Below are positions 1-31,359 of a stretch of DNA of 64,000 nt, one piece after another. A program made the translations under genes and the position numbers. Every line of letters starts with the position of its first letter. The stretch's first letter is position 1. This DNA comes from Engraulis encrasicolus. Lineage: Eukaryota > Chordata > Actinopteri > Clupeiformes > Engraulidae. The stretch covers positions 41,486,859 to 41,550,858 of the forward strand of contig NC_085868.1 of assembly GCF_034702125.1 (NCBI RefSeq). The letters run 5' to 3'. The notes under the pieces are model-generated. The model worked only from the letters and a program-made list of their open reading frames with translations, ran no database searches and was not told where the DNA came from.

Positions 1-261
1 GACCAGCAAAGGAGTCCCTCATCCACATGCCCCGACACTAGGCATACACTGCAGCCAGCCCACTAGCTGTGTGCGTGTGTGTGTGTGTGTGTGGGCGTGT
101 GAGATTTTTTCCTTTTAGCAGCTATTATCTTTGGGCCAACTGTTTTTTTTTTTTTGTAAATGGATCTTTCAGCCTCATCAAGACCTGTTCCAAGACCAGC
201 AAAGGAGTCCCTCATCCACATGCCCCGACACTAGGCATACACTGCAGCCAGCCCACTAGCC
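1..261. repeat. Direct repeat, 67 bp, two copies 193 bp apart
   Basis: Positions 1-67 recur almost unchanged at 194-260 (starting gaccagcaaaggagtccctc). The spacer holds a short TG tract and a poly-T run. This is a tandem duplication cut by the window edge. No coding sense is apparent. Confidence 0.85.
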
Positions 262-1600
262 CTGTGCCCAGCAGCTGAAGCCCAACACCCCAGTACCAGT
301 CACACAAGCAGGCGGTTCTGGTTCTGGCGAGGTTGGCCCATTGTGTTTTTAGGGGGCAGTGGCACATTTAATGAAAAAAAAAAACAGGTATAATATTCTG
401 TTTTATAGACTGTTTAGTACAAGGGCCACAACAGAGACCAGGAGCAATTCTACAGGGGCCCTGGCCCCCCTTCTAGAACCGCCTAGGCAAGCAGGGCTAT
501 AAATTAACACCAGCAAACCGCCCAAATGCTAGTGAAAATTCAGTTTGGCTAGAAAATAAATCACTCTTTGATGTATCTAATATTGGTTCTTTATAACAAA
601 AGGGCTGTTACAATTCTTTCAATAAAAAGAAGTTGGGAAAAAGGTTGTTAGTTCAAGACTCAATATGTTTCATGTTTTTCTTTGCTTTCATGTTGTTCTT
701 GTACAAGGTTACCAGTGGCAAAATTACTAGTGTGTTAGGGCAACAGCTTTAAGATGCTGTATTTTTGAGGTTGTAACAGTTGTATGGTGTAAAATAAACG
801 TGATGACTGCCTGTAAAAGGTGAGGGGGTAGCAGACAGCAGAGTTCAGTAAAAGCCCCTACCTCAGGAAACCACAGACTGTTCAGAGAGCTGAGACAGCA
901 GACAGTCAGACACCACTCATACATGAACCAACACCCTTATGAACTACTAAGCAGAAACTGGAGGTCATATGGGGGACGCCCTTCTTTGTCACTTCATCTT
1001 GCTATAAATAATATATATAATTGCCAGCAATGATAGATAGGGATGCCTCAAACTACAGTTCCTCATTGACAAGTATCTCCCACGGAGTGGTTTCCTAACA
1101 TAGGAAAACGCTGAAATTCTATTCTGACACCAAAAGAACCAGACTCTTCAACTTCGTTACACTTTTTTTCTCCAAAAGCAACTTTAGATTATTTAGGTAC
1201 AGGGTATTGGTTACACTACTGGCATTTCAGCCATGCATGATGGTGTAGGGAGATCACACACATTACTTCCCATTAGCAGAAGGGAGATTTGAACCCACAA
1301 CCACCTCTGTAAACATTAGGTCGTATTTTACCTTATACCTTAAGCAGCATTTTAAAAGAATAAGGAACAGCAATTAACTCTTGTTTAGACATTTGATTTT
1401 ATTATAAAGTATTTTAATTATACTATTGTACAAAAACAAACAAACAAAGAAAAAAAACATTCAGTACATTAATAGATCTTTGCTGAGTTTTGTGTTTAGC
1501 TTTGCCATTGAATGCTGATCAGATCAGAGACGTAAAGAAGCACAGAGAGTTATTAAAAGCAGACGAGGGGAATCTTTGACCAAAACAAAATAATTTTTTT
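262..1600. other. Non-coding flank, no gene recognised
   Basis: AT-rich sequence with only short open frames and no recognisable exon. An AATAAA on the minus strand (tttatt near 1396) could be a distal polyadenylation signal for hspd1, whose stop codon is about 2.5 kb away, but that is only a guess. Confidence 0.4.
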
Positions 1601-1604
1601 CTGG

Positions 1605-2050
1605 GGTCCATACGAAGAAGCTGGTTCAGGAGTAAACCAGGTTAAATTAAGAGGTAAATCTAATAATCTAATCATCTAATAGAAGAGCCTTGAGTACAAG
1701 AAAATGAGGACTCCAGGCTCTTCTATTAGATGATTTACCTCTTAACTTCCTGGTTTACTCCTGAACCAGTTTCTTAGTACCCATCTTGTCTTCCGGATGC
1801 TGCACTGTGAAGGTCATGAAAGGATACTATGAGCATTTACACAGATCTCCACACACAGACACACACACACACACACACACACACGGGCCTATGCAAAGAA
1901 TCTGGTTCATGAATAAACCAGGCTAAGTTAAGAGGTAAATCATCTAATAGAAGAGCCTGGAGTCCTCATGTTCTTGAGAAAACGAGGACTCGGCTCTTCT
2001 ATTAGATTAAATTAACCTGGTTTACGCCTGAACCAGCTTCTCAGTATAGC
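1605..2050. repeat. Two palindromic (foldback) MITE-like copies
   Basis: At about 1610-1790 the arm agaagctggttcaggagtaa is followed by its inverted partner (tttactcctgaaccag). The same palindrome recurs at about 1895-2050 after a CA tract. Both carry the internal words taatagaagagcct and aggctcttctatta. Related copies lie at about 9940-10265 and 19335-19437, so this is a dispersed non-autonomous family. Confidence 0.75.
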
Positions 2051-2351
2051 GCCCAGGTCACTTCATTTCAACTCCTGTTGAGATTTACACCGGGGACAAG
2101 CATACAAAACCTTCATTTTGGAGAAAGGGAGATACCAAGAGCCATTTCCATATAACCAACACCATGTGTTAAGTGTTAAGACACTCCGTCATGTGTAAAG
2201 AATAAATCTTGTTTGTAAAAGCACGTGTATGTTTTGTTGATGTGTTTGCGTCGTATTAAACGGTTGTGGGTTCACATGTGTAGAGCAATGGCCATCTAGT
2301 AGTGGTCATTCTGCCTCAGTGACAAACACAACATGGAGAACGCAGAGAGAA

Positions 2352-2620
2352 ACCACGGTTACACTTAACTTGACGCCGGTGTCGCCGTACATATGACATA
2401 ACAGGGTCATAATAGTGTTAAAACGGTGTCATGATGACAGTCGAAACCTGATGTCAATGTCAAACTTTTTACATTTAAAGTTACCATAATGTCACAAATG
2501 TCACTTAATGACAAAGTCATTAAAATGTTCATGCCATTGACAATGTTTATGACACATGAATGACTGTGTTACGAGACTTATGTCATACATACAATTCTGG
2601 TGTCAAGTTAAGGATTACCG
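2352..2620. mobile_element. MITE-like inverted-repeat element
   Basis: The left end ggttacacttaacttgac is matched by the inverted right end gtcaagttaaggattacc. The interior repeats tgtcat/atgaca words. It encodes no protein. The superfamily cannot be decided because no clear target-site duplication is visible. Confidence 0.6.
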
Positions 2621-3162
2621 AAACAAGAGAGAGGAGAGACCAGCGAGTGGCATTCTTCTCAGTCCCAGACTAAGGCCAATTCCACAGGCAAACAACATCA
2701 ACAGCAGCCCAGCGAAAGACAATTAAATTACAAAAAAACAAACAAACAAAAACAAAACAAACTAAAAATCAGGCAACTTTTGTAAAACAATGAACAGAAT
2801 AATTCTTTTTTTTTTTTCCCTGCACGCCATCTCTGCTCGTCCCCACAGGAACAGTAACAAGTTCGCCATGATTGATTGGTTGGTTCTACCTTCTACTTCC
2901 TTCTCCTCGCGGTTGGACAGAAACTCACCACCCAGACACACACGACCACAGACGAAGAAGATGGTGGTGGATGAAGACGAAGATGAGGATGGTGGACTCC
3001 AACCAGTCGCAGTGTATGAAGAGAACACCTAGCCTAGTCCACTGTAGTATCCCCCAAAGCCGCTCAATGCAGTTGATGGTTGTGTAAGGGAGCCCAAGTC
3101 ACGGCCCTGTAGCTGGACCCATGGGACCTAAGCAACGATGTCTATATGAGATTGGCCTACAC

Positions 3163-3485
3163 CAGTGTTTCTCAAACTTTTTCAAACCGAGGACCACTTT
3201 GTTCCCCTAAAAATGTTCAGGGACCACCTGTCAAGTGAATTGACAGTTGACGGTTGCTAATTTGACACGTCTAATTTCGGTGCTGATCACATAGGCTATT
3301 TCTTATTCACATTACATTGTCTTATTGTGGTGAAAATGAGACTTCAGCTATGTTTAGCTTTGTAATAATGTTACAAATATAGCCTACTGCTAGATTGTCT
3401 TGGAAAAATAGAATTCCCCTCGCGGACCACCTAAGCTCTGTCGCGGACCACCAGTGGTCCCCGGACCACACTTTGAGAAACGCTG
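3163..3485. mobile_element. hAT-type non-autonomous element with 8-bp TSD
   Basis: The ends cagtgtttctcaaact and agtttgagaaacgctg (inverted, imperfect) are flanked by an exact 8-bp duplication, gcctacac, at 3155-3162 and 3486-3493. The 8-bp duplication and CAGTG terminus are typical of the hAT superfamily. At 323 bp it has no room for a transposase. Confidence 0.88.
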
Positions 3486-3639
3486 GCCTACACTGTACTG
3501 GGCATCCGAGAGAGGTGGAACTTGGGGCTCTCTGTACTTAGGCGGATGGAGAAACTTCTTCATCTTCATACTGATGTAGTTGAGTGATGTAGTTCCAAAA
3601 GTGTCCAGAGGGGGGCGGTACAGAGCAAGCATGGGTGAC

Positions 3640-3850
3640 AGATCCAGCAACATGTCTCTCTTTGTGGGTAATTCTCAAAGCAAAGTCTCTTAGCCTTGCT
3701 AGGACGAGCAACGCCCCCTTTTTCACATATTTCACCAAAGAGTATCCAATAACTAGTTCTAAGTGTAATAATTAATAATTGAATACACCTTGGAAAAAAT
3801 GGCCGTTACTCGTCCTAGCAAGGTCAGGACACTTCATTTTGAGACATACC
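3640..3850. repeat. Foldback sequence in the hspd1 3' flank
   Basis: The arm ttgctaggacgag (about 3696-3708) is inverted as ctcgtcctagcaa (about 3809-3821), with further similarity outside the arms. It probably lies in or just beyond the hspd1 3' UTR. It may be a MITE remnant. Confidence 0.55.
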
Positions 3851-3944
3851 CAATTCTCACTTTCTCCTGGTGGTAAACTGGGGCGGGGAGGGGGAGGGGG
3901 GGGTGAAGGGTCAAGGGCGAAGGGTCAATGTTGGGTCAGGGGCT

Positions 3945-14869
<10,925 letters not shown>

Positions 14870-15411
14870 TCCTGCTCAACAAGGAAAACACACCCACGTT
14901 AAATCGGTTCCCCCTCACCACTGAGCCATACAACTCTACAAATGCACAATACAGAGCTAGCGATGACCCGCTTCGTGAGAATGCATAATGTGAAAACCGT
15001 GACCAACCCCTTGGCTAACTTGATTTAACCCAACATTAGCCTAGCGAGGCCAGTGCACTCCTGCAATATGATGTTGCAATGCCATCGGCTAGCTAGATTA
15101 GTTAGCCAGCTAGCAGGCTAAGTAACAACTTCAAAATCATTCAATTCTCGAGCAAGACATTGCCCTGACCTCCAAACCATCATAGATGATACCAATGCAG
15201 TCAAATGTTAATTGTGTTTCATAAAAAAGCTAAACGAACAGAAACATGTCAACTTGCTTCTCATCTCCAATGTTCACTCAAGTTCGTCCTTGCCATCTTC
15301 ATTCAAACCTTACAAGGACAGCACACGTGTTTAAAAGGCAGTATGACAAAATGTGCCCAAATAACTAAAATCATACACACGAACAACAACGGGTGAATGC
15401 TGAGTACTTAC

Positions 15412-15470
15412 TTGTATAGTTGTAGTGGAGAAGAGAAATGTGCAAAATCTGTAAGACGCACGAGCAGGTA
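15412..15470 (-). other. hspd1: Probable non-coding first exon (5' UTR) of hspd1
   Basis: A strong donor on the minus strand (acaa|gtaagt, exon end 15412) pairs in position with the acceptor at 14873-14872, 2 nt upstream of the start codon. A non-coding first exon is known for HSPD1 in other vertebrates. The transcription start, about 15460-15470, is inferred from an AT-rich element just upstream and is not exact. Confidence 0.6.
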
Positions 15471-15514
15471 TAAAATTAAATGGAAATGTTAATAACGCTG
15501 CAGCTGCCCCCCGT

Positions 15515-15830
15515 CCAATTCAAGTTCAGTCAGATTGAATGCAATGCATAACCTGCTGGGGTACACATGTGTGGATGCATCCGGTCCGTGACCGGCGGAC
15601 CCCGTAACATGAATATCTAAAGAAAATGTAGGGTTTTTCCAGTGTATTATAGTTACAAAATCATGCAGCGGTGGTTTTAGTGATTATTGCAAACTTGAAT
15701 GATACATTATCAGATACATGGTAGTGTTTTGTTACGAGTGTGCATAAAGTATAATCAAATTCGATAATTTACTCAGTGCCATTCCTGTTTAGGGGTGGGG
15801 AGTTCCAGAAACTTCGCCTGTTGTGATTGG
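15515..15830. promoter_or_regulatory. hspd1 promoter: heat-shock element and CCAAT boxes
   Basis: Positions 15803-15815 read TTCcaGAAacTTC, a perfect three-unit heat-shock element, the binding site of HSF1 trimers. An inverted CCAAT box (attgg) follows at 15826-15830. Another CCAAT at 15515-15519 lies about 50 bp upstream of the inferred hspd1 start. In mammals this promoter is bidirectional and also drives HSPE1; here no hspe1 exon follows on the plus strand. Confidence 0.7.
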
Positions 15831-15999
15831 ACACAAATGTCATGTGGGCTTTGACAGCAGAGCACATCAACATTCATAATAAAAGTCCCCATGGGTAAAA
15901 GATGTTGACCTTTATTTTAATACAATTTCTGCCTCGCAAAACAAAAAAAAGCTACTAAGACTGTAAACATATGCAAAGAATAATATTCTTTCATAGATG

Positions 16000-16690
16000 T
16001 TTGTATTTGGACAAAGACACGAGCACAAAGGATTATGAAAGACACATTCCATCCTAGTCATTCCATGTTTGAAAGGCTGTCCTCAGGGAAACGACTACGT
16101 TCCATAAGATGTAGAACAGAGAGACTGCGTAAGAGTTTTTTTCCTCAAGCCATCCGCTTCTTGAATTAAGACAATAACTATTTTTTAATTATTTTTTATT
16201 TTAATTTATTTTATTTTATTATTTTTATTTTTTACCATCCAACACAGCACAGAGCAGTTGCAATCCCCATTTCACTAAGCCCATACAACTTTGTTGCTGA
16301 CGACCAACGTTGACGGAAGCATGTGAGACAAGACCCATATACACACGTGAGTGAGTTGTTGACCAACCAGTTCATGGGCGCGTGACCTCGGAGGCAGTCC
16401 GCCGACGAGCGTTGAAGGGGATAAGCAACTGCAGAGGTTGCAAGATCTGACTGCAGCCGCATTCATCCCGCGATAGTTTTACACCATGTGACATGTCACC
16501 TCGTCAACGCAACTTCGACGAAATTTCGAAGTTTGACAGGAAATCTAACCGTCATGCAGCATTTTCCATCCAGGGTGCATTGCTGTCTAAATGCGCATAC
16601 ATGCGTTGACACATCTCGAATGCACCTACTGCCAATTGTGCTTGCACAATGAAGCACGTGACAAATAAAAATCTTGAATCTTGAATCTAT
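16000..16690 (+). mobile_element. LINE 3' end fragment
   Basis: Around 16130-16165 the plus strand reads as FFPQAIRFLN followed by a stop, which resembles the C-terminal end of several fish non-LTR elements. The fragment finishes with a short tandem tail, aatcttgaatcttgaatct, as such LINEs do. It is 5' truncated, and the T-rich stretch 16175-16235 interrupts it. Confidence 0.6.
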
Positions 16691-16769
16691 TTGTGTCGTT
16701 GTTTAAAAACCCCTGGCGTGTATGTAGGCTATAGTTTCCCTGTCTGTTTGTGTCTCTGTAGGCTAAGGC

Positions 16770-17088
16770 AGTGGTTCTTAACCTTTTTTCTTAATGCACC
16801 CCTTTCCCTTTGCAGAAGACAAGCCGTGCACCCCCAACCCAAACTTCTACTCATGTATATGCCCTAAAAAAATGTTTCATTGATTAATTACAATGATTCT
16901 TGCTAGAGCCATTAATCAATACTTTATGACTTTAAATGGGGACCAAAATATGCCTTAATTTGGCCTAATTATAATGTTGGTAAGCAGAATTTTGGTCACA
17001 ACCTCAACACAAACAAAATTCTGCGCACCCCCTGAAATTTCTGGCGCACCCCCAGGGGGTGCCCGCACCCCAGGTTAAGAACCACTGC
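16770..17088. mobile_element. hAT-type non-autonomous element
   Basis: The ends cagtggttcttaacctt and aggttaagaaccactg are near-perfect inverses. The interior mentions gcaccccc on both sides. I could not see an exact 8-bp duplication, so the insertion may be old. Confidence 0.75.
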
Positions 17089-17580
17089 TCTACGTGACTG
17101 TTTTCTAATAATAACAACAACAATAATAATAATAATAATAATAAAAATTATGTCCCCATGGGAATGACGGTGTGAAAACTAAAGAAGACAACATGCTTAG
17201 CTAAAAGTCATGCTTAGACAACATGCTTAGTTAAAAACAAAACAAGGACAAAATAGGAATCACTATGAAAGAAAAAAACTTTTTGACAGAAGAGGACTTT
17301 GAGTTCTCTGTAATTACTCTCCCAGTCCAAACAGACGTATCAAAATGTTGCATGTCAGTCAGGTAGTCAAAGGGGATTGGGTTTGGGAATGGCTAAAACG
17401 CACCTCTCTAAACTAGTGGGCTGATTGAATACAGTATATATTAAATCATGCACATGTGAAAAGAAGTTCCAAAGGACAGCTTCATCCTAGATTCTAAGGT
17501 GTGGGCCTAAATTCGCAAAGGTCACTCGTCCTACAGACAGAGGTGACAGACAGGTTGGGTTTGACAGGCAGCGCTGGCCG

Positions 17581-17678
17581 TCAGTTCAAACCGGTTCAAA
17601 CAGTAGCTAAATGGCGCCCCTAGTGGGGGAGGGGAACATGTCTGTAGGAATGTGTCACATCCGGGACATTTTGGCGAG
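17581..17678 (+). promoter_or_regulatory. Probable mob4 promoter with a YY1-like site
   Basis: Position 17609-17618 reads AAATGGCGCC, close to the YY1 consensus (AAnATGGCGnC), which is common just downstream of housekeeping gene starts. It is 61 bp upstream of the mob4 ATG. No TATA box is seen. This is inference from a short motif. Confidence 0.45.
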
Positions 17679-26600
<8,922 letters not shown>

Positions 26601-26665
26601 TCATGGCTTGTCTGTGTTTGCTTTTGCATAACATTTATATGTAAATTTAATATGTACCTTGGCAC

Positions 26666-27134
26666 CAGTGTTGGACAGTAATGCATTACAAAAGTAATTA
26701 ATTTGCTACTTTTTGCTGTAATGCAGTAATGTAAGTCATTACAGGGCCAACATCTGTAATATTTACTTAGTTGCAATGCTACATAACTTAAGTTACAATG
26801 CATTACAATGACCATTTTAGTGGTGTTCAGTGGTGGGTCAGAAAGAAGCTATTCCTGAACCTGGTACGGTAGTTTTTAGTCTGCATGATGCCAAAAACAC
26901 CTGGACGAGAGGTGAAAAGGGCATGACTTAAGAGCTTGATTTACACTGTAATAAATTGACATATCCATATTTAGGCCTACAGTTCTTTTGGCGAAAGTAA
27001 CTAATGCAAAAGTATTGTAATGCCTTACATTTTAAATATACCTTGTAATATGACAGTAATATGTAATCAGACAGTATGACAGTAATATGTAATCAGTAAT
27101 GCATTACAGTTTTTGAGAAACTTGCCTAACACTG
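26666..27134. mobile_element. hAT-type non-autonomous element
   Basis: The ends cagtgttggacagtaatgc and ...cttgcctaacactg are flanked by the exact 8-bp duplication cttggcac (26658-26665 and 27135-27142). The interior repeats taatgcattaca. Length 469 bp; non-coding. Confidence 0.88.
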
Positions 27135-28886
27135 CTTGGCACACTTCTTATTAGCAATTGTAGTGTTCATCAATGTAGATTCTCATCACTGATAAACTCA
27201 ACCAGGATTGCATTGGTAAAATCTTTTATTTTGATATTTAGAACTTAAACATTCAACACAACAAACAGTCAAATGCTACATTTGTGCATCATTGTAAAAC
27301 TTGAACCATGAAACTCAAAAATCAAAATATTACAGAAATGTAAGAACAGTGTTAACCATGTCACCGTATGTGGTAGTTTTCCATCATCTGACACTGAGCA
27401 ACAATAAGATAACACAAGATAATAAAAAAATCACAATTTATTCTAAATACTTGTTTTTGTAAACAATCTGTAAGAAGATATGTAAGAACTCAAGAATTCT
27501 GAAGGAGATATTAAGCATTAGTAAATCTGGTGAATTTGATAACAAACATGACACGAAGTCAATGCCATACAATATAAAATCAATTTTAAGAACATACAAA
27601 GATGGCATATCAACTGTAAGAACATACAAACATGTCCAGGAATTTACTTTGATGGCACGTAAGTGCAGAGAGCTGCCATTATGTAAACAACTGTTCATGA
27701 ATGTGCAGAAGAAACTGAACTTTTCTAAACCTTGTACCTAGTTATAAATGCTTGGTGCTTCATTCTCGTCAACCATTTATAAACCAACATGTTCATTTAC
27801 ATGCATATGGTTTTTCATTTACTTATTTGGGTGCTTTCAGTTCTGAAATTTACAAGGGTGATTCATAGGTGTCAGATGATTTGAGAACTTGCTCATTTTT
27901 TGCCATTATCTAGTTAACAAAATGTTTGGCTTGATCGTCAGGCTAAGAAAAAAAAACATAATGGGACGAAAAACAGTGTTGAGCTTTGTGACAAATTAAA
28001 ATGAAATAATTGCATTATATGACCTGAATGGCAACATATTAGCTCTATAGGATATTTAATAATTATACTGGGCTCAGGCTCACGTCTACAATACTAGAGT
28101 CAATTTCTTTTAAATCTTTTTTTCTCGTTCAGCCCAAAATGATTTGTACTGACACCAAACTAAGACTTGTTGATAGTGATGCCAGCGGATTTTGCTTGCG
28201 TTCAGTTAAAAAAACAAAAAAAACAACAACAACCTTTACTCAGTTAACAAAATACTATAATAAGAATGCAGCGTTCCTTCATTTTATATAAAAGATATAT
28301 ACCCTGTGCGTGGCATTAAGTTCTAACTTTTAGGTGGAAATGTTAACACACTGCTGAGGCTTCTTTTTGAAATACGTAATAAGCATTAAACTACAACAGC
28401 ATACGTAGGCATCGTACAAATTCTACTTTAAGATTTCACTGTACTATACCTTAAGACATTGCTGAAAGTGGTTATTCAGAAAGGATTAGTACTTCACATT
28501 TGACAGCATTACAAAAAAAAACCCCAAAAAACTGTTTTTTTAAGTCACAGGTCAATTTCTACAAAAGAGAAGATCACTGGTTGTTCACATTGGAAGAAGA
28601 GACCTCTGGGAATCTACCTATGACGCAGTGTTAAAAAATGTATGTCTCAGAAAAATATCCAAAATATGTTGGCAAAATACACATCTTAAGATCTCACACT
28701 GCAGAGGGACTGTGATGGTCTGAAGAATTTCACACAAACACACTGAAAACTTTCACATAAAAAATATGACTGTACTTGACTGTAGAATGACTACAGTAAT
28801 TAAAAAAAAGAAAAGAAACCCAGTGTTCAATGTAAAGTTTTTTGATGGCTTTAGCCATCTCAGTGCAAATGTCAGTGTCTGCTTAA

Positions 28887-29397
28887 AGGACAAGTGCACT
28901 ATTTTGAACGTTACGCTCCTTTTCTGAGTTGTCTGCAATGTTTTAGATTCCCCCTCATCGTTTTCTAGATGTTTGCTGATGACTCCGTTATTTGGCCAAT
29001 TTGGATTTTCTCTGAATCGGCTTTAGAAGGGCTGTCTATGGGCAAGTCCATATCTGTTCTAAAAACACCCTAAACATTTGTTTTCAAAAGTATTCAAGTA
29101 GTTAAAAATAACTCTTCTGCCATATTTGTTATTTTGTTTCATGTTTCGCCAGAAGAATTGTTATGGAACACCAGTGAACAACCCTAAACACTTGGTGAGA
29201 TGCACACTCGTGAAAACAAATGTTTAGGGTGGTTTTGAGAACAAATGCGGACATGCCCATTCGGCGGCCATTCTTAAGGTGGTTGAGACAAAATCCAAAT
29301 TAGCCAAATCATAGAAAAAAATGATGAGGGGGGAATCTAAAACATTACAACTCAGAAAAGTATAAATATATAAGTATAAAAATATTGCACTTGTCCT
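28887..29397. mobile_element. TTAA MITE, diverged copy
   Basis: Preceded by TTAA (28883-28886). It starts aggacaagtgcactatttt and ends with the inverse cacttgtcct; the right-hand TTAA has decayed to gtag. It shares ctgcaatgttttaga and ccaaatcagccaaat-like words with 7595-8244. Confidence 0.75.
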
Positions 29398-30511
29398 GTA
29401 GGATTGTCACCAGAGGAGACCCCAAGAGCTACAGACAGTTGGAGATTAAGTTCAGCTTCCATTCCTCAGCTGATTTCTTGATCACTTATTAGGTGATTGA
29501 CGGTATGGTTTTATTATCTGTAACGGCTTGATCTTGAGGTGACCCCTGGCTGATAGCTTAAGTTTTACGAGACGAGAGGCAGCAGTGACAGTAGTGACAG
29601 AGCTTGAGATGGCGTTCAGTGCTTTAATTCCTGAGGTGCCACGTGCTGTGTGCTGAGGTAATCACTTGATATGTTGTACTGTAGTACCGGCAGATCAAGC
29701 CAGACGCACTGTAGCAGTGGCAAACGTCTCAGAGAAGTGAGGCAGTATCATATAAGCATGATATGTTAAGTGAAACCACATGACTAGAGACTGGGTTGTT
29801 AAGGCAATGCTGAGTGGTGCACCACCACCACCTAGTGGTGGACCTGGGAGTTACAAGGCTACACAGAACATAAGGCAGAGCTGATGGAGGTTGAGCAGTT
29901 GTATAAAGAAGTAGATAAACTCTTGCAGATGTAATTACAACACTCGCAGTATGATATTGCAAAGTTAAAACCATGTAGTATCATACCACTCGTGTTGTAA
30001 TTACACTGGTAAGAGTACTTCTACTTCTACTTTATACAACTCTGGAGCTGAGTCTCGTTTGAGAAGTACAGAGTAGGTGGGATGCATCAGGAGGACATCA
30101 TGTGACCCAGCTGTTTAGTATGAGGACGGCGAATGCAGCGAGCCAGCTGACTTGATGCGTATAACCTGCTGGTGGCTGGCAGAGGGAGGGTCCTGCTGGA
30201 TTGGACGGTACACAGGGCAACAGTGATGTGATGTGTCATCATGTCATACAGCTGATTAGATTGTCTCATGTGGAGGTGAAGTGGGAGAGAGCAGGTAGGA
30301 GTAGAGGGTTGCTATAGCAACAACAGGGGTTACTACAGTAGGGGGAGGGAGGAGGAGGAGGAGAGGAGGCGTTCTGGAGGAGGAGGAGGAGAGGAGGCGT
30401 TCTGGAGGAGGAAGGGCCACAGGACCTGGGAGCTGGTCAGGTGATGGGAGAGGGGGGCTGGTCCTGGCCATAGGAGGAGCAAGCGAACTGATGTGGATGG
30501 GCCAGACGAGG

Positions 30512-31045
30512 ACAGAGGTCTTCTGGAGGAGGAGGGAGGACAGAGAGGAGGTCTTCTGGAGGAGGAGGGAGGACAGAGAGGAGGTCTTCTTCAGGAGGAG
30601 GACAGAGAGGAGGTCTTCTGGAGGAGGGAGGACAGAGAGGAGGTCTTCTGGAGGAGGAGGGAGGACAGAGAGGAGGTCTTCTTCAGGAGGAGGACAGAGA
30701 GGAGGTCTTCTGGAGGAGGAGGACAGAGAGGAGGTCTTCTGGAGGAGGGAGGACAGAGAGGAGGTCTTCTGGAGGAGGGAGGACAGAGAGGAGGTCTTCT
30801 GGAGGAGGAGGACAGAGAGGAGGTCTTCTGGAGGAGGAGGACAGAGAGGAGGTCTTCTGGAGGAGGAGGGAGGACAGAGAGGAGGTCTTCTGGAGGAGGG
30901 AGGACAGAGAGGAGGTCTTCTTCAGGAGGAGGACAGAGAGGAGGTCTTCTGGAGGAGGAGGACAGAGAGGAGGTCTTCTGGAGGAGGGAGGACAGAGGAG
31001 GTCTTCTTCAGGAGGAGGACAGAGAGGAGGTCTTCTGGAGGAGGA
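30512..31045. repeat. GA-rich minisatellite (VNTR), about 20 units
   Basis: Units of about 23-30 bp, based on aggacagagaggaggtcttc with tggaggagg or ttcaggagg between them. It starts about 160 bp beyond the boll stop codon. Two overlapping plus-strand frames of 262 and 191 codons run through it; they are repeat artefacts. Another GA-rich block with gaggaggcgttctgg units precedes it at about 30345-30410. Confidence 0.92.
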
Positions 31046-31203
31046 GGAGCAGGAGAGAGGAGATGTGATGGAGGAGGTCTTTTTGGGTTCTTTTTCAGTT
31101 TTATGCCAGCAGGAAGAGTTAGCAGTCAGCAGGAGGTTGAGTCAGCAGGAGGTGCGTGTAGGAGGAGGTCAGGCAGTGGAGGTCCTGTGTGTGTGTGGTG
31201 TGT

Positions 31204-31359
31204 TCATTGCAGCTCGGTGGTGGTGTGCGGAGCAGGATACTCGGCCGTCTCTGTGTGGGCGTGGCCATTATGGAGGTGATGGGCGTTGTTATAGCGACCA
31301 CACCGATTCCTCAGTGAGGGAGACAAGCCGCGCCGGCCCGAGTAGAACTTGGAGTGCTC
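31204..31359 (-). CDS. boll: Proposed terminal coding exon of boll
   Basis: A good acceptor (ttcttgtgatgcag) opens a phase-0 frame of 51 residues, [20 protein letters not shown]..., ending in TGA. The preceding exon (33150-33007) also ends in phase 0. The Arg/Tyr/Asn/His-rich content is unlike the mammalian end (...KTVWSIHY). It could be a fish-type end or an alternative end; another exon in 31360-33006 cannot be excluded. Confidence 0.6.
   Translation of the reverse strand, partial: EHSKFYSGRRGLSPSLRNRCGRYNNAHHLHNGHAHTETAEYPAPHTTTELQ

Larger units (their letters stand above)
27225..31203 (-). other. boll: Probable long 3' UTR or 3' flank of boll
   Basis: No other exon is recognised between the boll stop codon and this point. 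The minus strand carries AATAAA at 27230-27225, followed downstream by T-rich sequence, which would give a UTR of about 4 kb. The stretch 27240-28880 is AT-rich and unlike the surrounding repeats. The UTR is an inference; a separate non-coding transcript is equally possible. Confidence 0.35.

Noticed and set aside
2790..3087. Overlapping 70-88 codon frames on both strands as a small gene
   Set aside because: No recognisable protein, no splice or start context, and the Asp/Glu-rich part comes from a gatgaaga repeat.
15900..16466. Possible hspe1 pseudogene or antisense gene between hspd1 and mob4
   Set aside because: The frames there (76 and 63 codons, minus strand) show no HSP10 motifs and overlap a LINE tail.
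30491..31279. A 262-codon plus-strand open frame (EEVFWRRREDRE repeats)
   Set aside because: It is the translation of a minisatellite with no stop in its unit; a second frame is open as well, and there is no splice, domain or homologue support.
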